64,000 nucleotides of DNA. It comes from Chalara sp. BL73. Taxonomy: Eukaryota > Ascomycota > Leotiomycetes > Helotiales. The translations under genes were made by a program, and so were the position numbers. The notes under the pieces were generated by a model that saw only the letters and a list, made by a program, of their open reading frames with translations, did not search any database and was not told the origin of the DNA. Location: assembly GCA_918026815.1 (NCBI GenBank), contig CAKJVC010000098.1, positions 310,001 to 374,000 of the forward strand, written 5' to 3'. Below, piece after piece: positions 59,443 through 64,000 of the stretch (its first letter is position 1; each line of letters starts with the position of its first letter).

Positions 59443-62377
59443 TCAGTACTCAAAATCATCATCTGCTGCAGGTCCCTTATTCTTGGTCACGCTCTCCTGT
59501 TTCCTGTACATCTCAACGACCTGCCGAGAATTCGTTGCCATGTCTGGTTTTTTGTCGTCTCGAACCTTGATGAACCGTGGGAAGCGCAGACTGATTCCGC
59601 GCTCTTCTCCAGTTGGGTCGACTCCTTCTTTGCCACCTGCCTTGTAGCGAGGGCTGATGGTTAGATCTGCAGTCTTCACTTCCCAGACATATTTTGGCTC
59701 GAACCATACATCGGGCTGGTGCTGGTTGACCGTGGAGTGACTATAGAATGGCTTGGGGCGGTCAATGGTAATCTCACTCAGTTGAGAATGTAGTTCTTCG
59801 AGTACAGCTTCCGAAAATCCTGTACCGATGTTGCAGACTGTCTCGTAGGTTTCGGTATTGCTGTTGTAACAAGCTAAGAGGAAGGCACCGTAGACGGAAG
59901 TACGCTTGCCTCTTCCGAAGTAGGCTCCAAGAACCACCAAGTCGAGGGAGTCCCCTATACCCGTAAGGTAATCTTTCTTGATCTTCGGAATATCAGTGAG
60001 TTTCTTAAAGTTATATGCGAGGCACACGACATACCTTGAGCCAATTTCGGCTTCGTTTACTGGGTTCGTAGCCACTCTCTGTGCCATCCAACATCTTAAC
60101 CATTAAGCCTTCGCATGAGGCTTTAACACTCTCATCGAGGAAATGCTGAATCTCGTCGATTTCTTGACCGTTCATGCTGGTAGCAAATTGGAACTCTCCC
60201 TCAATCGGTGTGAAGGCACTATGAAGAAGCTCTCGGCGCTCTCGTAGGGACTTCTCCACAACCGCCTCGCCGTTCAGGAACAGTAGATCAAAGGCAAACA
60301 CACAGACTTTGACTTTGACATCTTCGGCCTTAACATCCTTCTTCTTTCTAGTCATCAGCTGTTGAAAAGGTAACACTTTCTTTTCAACCATGTCCCATGC
60401 AACACTCTCACAATCTAGAACAAAGCTCTTCGTATCATCCTTCACCCACGTGTTCAACTTTCCTAGAATATCAGGGTACTTTTTAGAGAGATCCTCGGAA
60501 TTACGAGAGAAAATTGCGGCAAGACCACCAGCCTCAGTTTTGGTAGCCGCGGTTGAAGCACCCTTATATTGCTGAGGCGAGTCCTTTGCTACGTAGTGGA
60601 TTTGTGCTCTTTCACCATCATACTTGTACTCACAAGTAAATTTCTGGTTCTCGAATCGATCAAGCACTTCCGTGATCGCTTTTGTAGGTTTCGCTAACAT
60701 AGGCTTCAGTGGAATACCTGGTTGGAGTTTGCAATTTTCTTGAAGATTCTTTATCCCGTGTTCAATCATGGCTGGAATAATCACATCATAGCTCGGCAAG
60801 TTACTGTAGGGATGATTAGCACATCATGTATACAAGAACTTTAGGCTCACCTGTAGACTTGTTTGACGATGGCTTCTCCTTTCGCTAACTGTTCCGTACT
60901 TGGCACTTTACCGGAGCCATTTAGTTCAGTTTCATGGCACACCATTGCCTGAGCGAGTGCAACCAGAACAGTCTTTTCAGCCAAGCCTAAGCGTAGTTTT
61001 CCCTCGAGGAAGCGGACAATGAATTTTGCTTCGCTGGCGCCTCCCTTGTCAACGTTAATATCTACCTTGCCAGATTTTTGGCCATCTGCTGCCGACAGCA
61101 GTTTCTTGATAAGATCGACTTTTCGTCCTTGCGCCCCATTGCCAGAGGTGGTGGCAATCTTGATCAGTCCTTCATGTACTGCTTTGACCGTCAAAGGCTT
61201 TGGCTTGAACATCGTTGGTTGATTTGCCCTGCTCTTCACGGCGACCAGTCCTAGATCACCAATTTCTTTCTGATCCTGTTTGATGATAGCCAGACTACGG
61301 CCGGTGGATTCTCCGATAGCTTTCATGATCAAAGATTCCCCTATGCCCAATTCGATTCCCGCATAGTCTGCAGCAAGTTTGTTGACCATTAGAAGAACAG
61401 TTGGTAAAAGATCGTTGGGTGTTAATCGAAGGACCTGTCTAAGAAAGAGAGAACAGTATGAGGTAATAATTAATCTTTTGCTGGTCATTTCGATTAGAGA
61501 AAAAGTTGTGCAGAGAGCTGCATAAGGCACAGGCTCTCCAGGTTTCCAGTCCGGATATGCGTCTTTGGTTTTGGATTTCAACGTTGTTTGTATCTTCTCT
61601 CTTGCTTTAGCAGCAATTTCTGGCTTTTCGTCATCTTCATCCTCCTCTTCGCTGGCATCTTCTTCTACCTCTGATGCAGATTTGGATGCATCGGATTCTC
61701 TACGCTTTGAAACTGTCTTTGCTGAGGGGCTGGAATTTTCCACATCCACCATCTCGTCCTCATCCTCTTCTATCTTCTTTGATTTTTTAGACGGAGGTGG
61801 CATAGTTTCCGGTTTCTTGGAGCTGGAAAGTTCTTTTGGTTTCGACTTTGTCGTGACTTTGGAATCTTCAGCTTTTCCGTTGCGCCGAGCCCGCTTGATA
61901 ATTGGTTCATCGTCCTCGTCATCTTCCTCTAGCTCTACAACCTCCTGCTTTATTTTTGAATTCTCGGACTTGACAGCAGGCTTCGGCCCAGGAGATCTCG
62001 ATCGCTTCCTCGTCCCTAGTACTATTTAGCCACCAAGTATGATTGTTACGAAGGCGTGCTTACTGGCTTTGACATTTGCCTTGACGACCTCAGTATCCTC
62101 GAGCTTTAGAACAACTTCAGTCTCAGAGCCATCCTTCATCTCGCCGTCATCATTTTCTTTGGTCGAACTAGAACTAGGCGGATCATCCTTAATTGTTGCT
62201 TTAGTAGAGAAGGAGAGTTTTGATTGCTTCGCAGGTGCCTTTGCGCCATTGGGCTGTCCAAAAAATTTGCTATTACAAGTCAGCCAAACCGTTGCTGCTA
62301 CAAGTTCACATATAAGCACACCCTAAGGTGGTTTGAGGGTCTCTAACATACCCCAACGTAGCTTGCTTGGGAGGCAT
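59443..62377 (-). CDS. CDC9: ATP-dependent DNA ligase I
   Basis: Replicative ligase that seals Okazaki fragments and completes excision repair. Exons are 62377-62352, 62269-62064, 62021-60851, 60803-60035 and 59982-59443, giving 903 residues. The first intron interrupts the N-terminal PCNA-binding box, which is only complete after splicing: QATL|GKFF (Qxx-L-xx-FF). A disordered, acidic/basic region follows to about 300, then the DNA-binding domain (FLRQVLRLTPNDLLPTV; LAADYAGIELGIGESL), and the nucleotidyltransferase motif I EYKYDGERAQIH with catalytic Lys near residue 528. The OB-fold with LKKDYL-like (WLKIKKDYLTGIGDSLDLVV) and RFPRFIKVR motif VI is intact. The C-terminus ends ADDDFEY. It diverges from AsnRS through a 340-bp shared promoter. 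Confidence 0.96.
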
Positions 62378-62717
62378 TGCGACAAATTGTCTGAGTGAGG
62401 TCCGTGATAACCCCACAACAGTGCTGAGCAGTCTTTGAGAAGCCACAATTATAGAAGAAAGGTCGTAGATTCTGGAGAGAATCTATAATTTTCGTGGATA
62501 ACTGCCTAGAACTAGATTCTAACTTCGCGTCCCTGTCGCGAAATCAGGCGCGTCCCCTCGTGTTGGACGTGTAACGGCCCGATAATTTGCCGGAAAAGTG
62601 GATCGATAAGAGTCACCGCCCTGGATTCATTATTCCCCCACCAAGATCAGAAGTTTAGAGGAGATCAAGATTAGACACCACGATATCACCAAGAAGAGCT
62701 TAGGAAACACCGAGACG
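62378..62717. promoter_or_regulatory. Shared divergent promoter, LIG1 / AsnRS
   Basis: Only 340 bases separate the two start codons. A cluster TTCGCGTCCCTGTCGCGAAA then TCAGGCGCGTCCC at about 62525-62556 has three CGCG cores at 62526, 62537 and 62549, about 11-12 bp apart. CGCGAAA (62537-62543) matches the SCB/MCB-type site bound by Swi4/Mbp1 factors, known regulators of CDC9 in yeast. Binding here is inferred. Confidence 0.5.
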
Positions 62718-64000
62718 ATGGCAGCCGTAGTCAAAGAACTTGCGGAACGTGTTAAAGGCGAATCAGTCATTTATATCGATACTGGTAAGTTAAATTGGTT
62801 TCATGAAATATGACACATTTACCGAATGCTTCCCCTCCAATTGCTATCTAGGCCAATTGCTAATTTTGGGGGGTAGATGTTGGTGTTGATGATGAGTGCG
62901 TATAAAATAAATTTCTCCAGCTATCACTGAACCTTATCTTGAGTTGGCTGCCTATGTGATATGGGCTAATTCACACATCTCCAGAACTGCGACAGGTGCC
63001 GAGTCGAAACCCTACAAATCTCTAGCATATGCATATATCCAGCACAACGGAAGCGATGGAAAGAAATATCAGACCCGTGCCTCAACGACTGGCGCAGTCA
63101 GTGCAGATGGCGATCCTGCGGAGCGGCTAGCGTGGAAAGAGCCCGCTAAGAGTGCCGTGAAGAAAGCTCAAGGAGCTCTCGATGCCCACAAGAAGAAAGT
63201 TTTGAAACAACAGCAGCAAGCAGAAAAGGAAGGGGAGAAGGAGAAAGCTCGTCTGCAGACGCTGGAGGATGCCAAAAAGATTGTTCTTAAAGAGGATACT
63301 TCTCTTCCAACTGCTACCAAGATCAAGATCTGGCAGAAAGACATTGAGCTTGGGGATAACGATAAGAAAGGAACTCGGGTCAAGGTTGCTGGTCGCATAC
63401 ACAGATTACGTATGCTACATTCACTCATTCGCAGAAGGACTTGTCAAAAGACAAATTACTGACACTTTCTAGGGGAACAAAAGCAGGCTACCTTCCTGAC
63501 ACTTATCGACGGATATGGTCACCTTCAATGCGTCCTGGCGGCTGGAAACCTTACTAAGTCTTATGAGGCTCTTACTTTCGCCCAAGGAACCTCATTGTTG
63601 CTATACGGAGAATTGAAGAAAGTTCCTGACGGCCAAACCGCACCAGATGGCAGAGAATTACATGTTGACTATTATGAAGTCATTGGCAAGAGTCCTTCTG
63701 ATGTAGATGCAATCACGAACAAAGTTTCTGCCCAGCAAGATCAATGGGAGTCGGCAATGCTTGACAACCGCCATCTTGTTTTACGAGGCGATACAGCCGC
63801 CTCTGTCATGAAAGTCAGATCCGCGGTTGAATGGGCATTTTTCAAAGCCTATAAGGATATGCGATTTACCAAAATCAGCCCTCCAGCATTCGTTCAAACA
63901 CAAGTCGAAGGTGGATCAACCTTGTTTGAGTTGGACTACTATGGTGAAAAGACCTATCTTACTCAGTCATCTCAATTGTACCTAGAGACCGGCATTCCTA
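62718..64000 (+). CDS. DED81: Cytoplasmic asparaginyl-tRNA synthetase (3' end beyond window)
   Basis: Class II aminoacyl-tRNA synthetase charging tRNA-Asn. Exons are 62718-62784, 62877-62895 (19 nt), 62985-63409 and 63473 to beyond 64000. The tiny second exon restores YIDTD-VGVDDE-TATGAESKPYKSLAYAY, the N-terminal motif of fungal cytoplasmic AsnRS. A Lys/Gln/Glu-rich coiled coil (about residues 85-125) follows, then the OB-fold anticodon-binding domain (VKVAGRIHRLREQKQATFLT; LIDGYGHLQCVL) and the beginning of the catalytic core (DNRHLVLRG; VEGGSTLFELDYYGEKTYLT; QSSQLYLE). Asn-specificity is supported by VEGGSTLF and YYGEKTYLTQSSQLYLE, which differ from AspRS. About two thirds of the protein is in the window; motif 3 is outside. 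Confidence 0.94.

Overview
The window is nuclear DNA of a filamentous ascomycete (Pezizomycotina; a Leotiomycete such as Helotiales is my best guess, an inference only). The reasons are short introns (about 46-210 bp, mostly GTRNGT donors, CTAAC-like branch points and YAG acceptors), an APSES-domain regulator, the ECM14 pseudo-carboxypeptidase, a DUF6594-type membrane protein, and single genes spaced by 0.3-3.7 kb without operons. I find 22 genes and one ABC-transporter pseudogene. Exon joints were worked out by hand from splice signals, reading phase and family alignment remembered in general terms.

Layout. 1-6 kb: a short-chain dehydrogenase/reductase (+), a secondary-metabolism-style epoxide hydrolase (-), a TA-flanked inverted-repeat element, and ECM14 (-). 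6-21 kb: a run of + strand genes: Sec7/PH Arf-GEF, a short StuA-like APSES regulator, SRP72, an NSRP1-like splicing factor and a PHD-finger protein. 21-26 kb: TIM13 (-) diverging from an L-type lectin cargo receptor (+), then the mitochondrial phosphate carrier (+). 26.6-45 kb: mostly - strand accessory genes: an intact ABCC transporter, a DJ-1/PfpI protein with an unusual insert, an unrecognised two-exon gene, a tandem 223-bp duplication, a secreted agmatinase/arginase-family protein, and a decayed paralogue of the ABCC transporter. 45.7-48.4 kb: CDC42 (-) and a VMA22/CCDC115-like gene (+). 48.4-59.4 kb: gene-poor and AT-rich, holding a C2H2-like protein (+), a DUF6594 protein (-), a candidate 47-residue gene (-) and palindromes. 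59.4-64 kb: DNA ligase I (-) and cytoplasmic asparaginyl-tRNA synthetase (+, cut by the window end) share a 340-bp divergent promoter.

The gene set is mainly housekeeping: secretory pathway (SRP72, Arf-GEF, L-type lectin, VMA22), mitochondrion (TIM13, phosphate carrier), polarity (CDC42), replication (LIG1) and translation (AsnRS). The accessory genes (SDR, epoxide hydrolase, ABCC transporters, DJ-1, agmatinase-like) do not form a recognisable biosynthetic cluster; no backbone enzyme is present. I did not find a convincing new multi-gene system. The most interesting items are the tandem GC-rich duplication at 37.3-37.7 kb, the 145-bp TA-flanked inverted-repeat element, the truncated StuA-like regulator, the decaying ABCC copy that has lost its first membrane domain, the basic repeat inserted in the DJ-1 fold, and three CGCG cores spaced about one helical turn apart in the LIG1 promoter.
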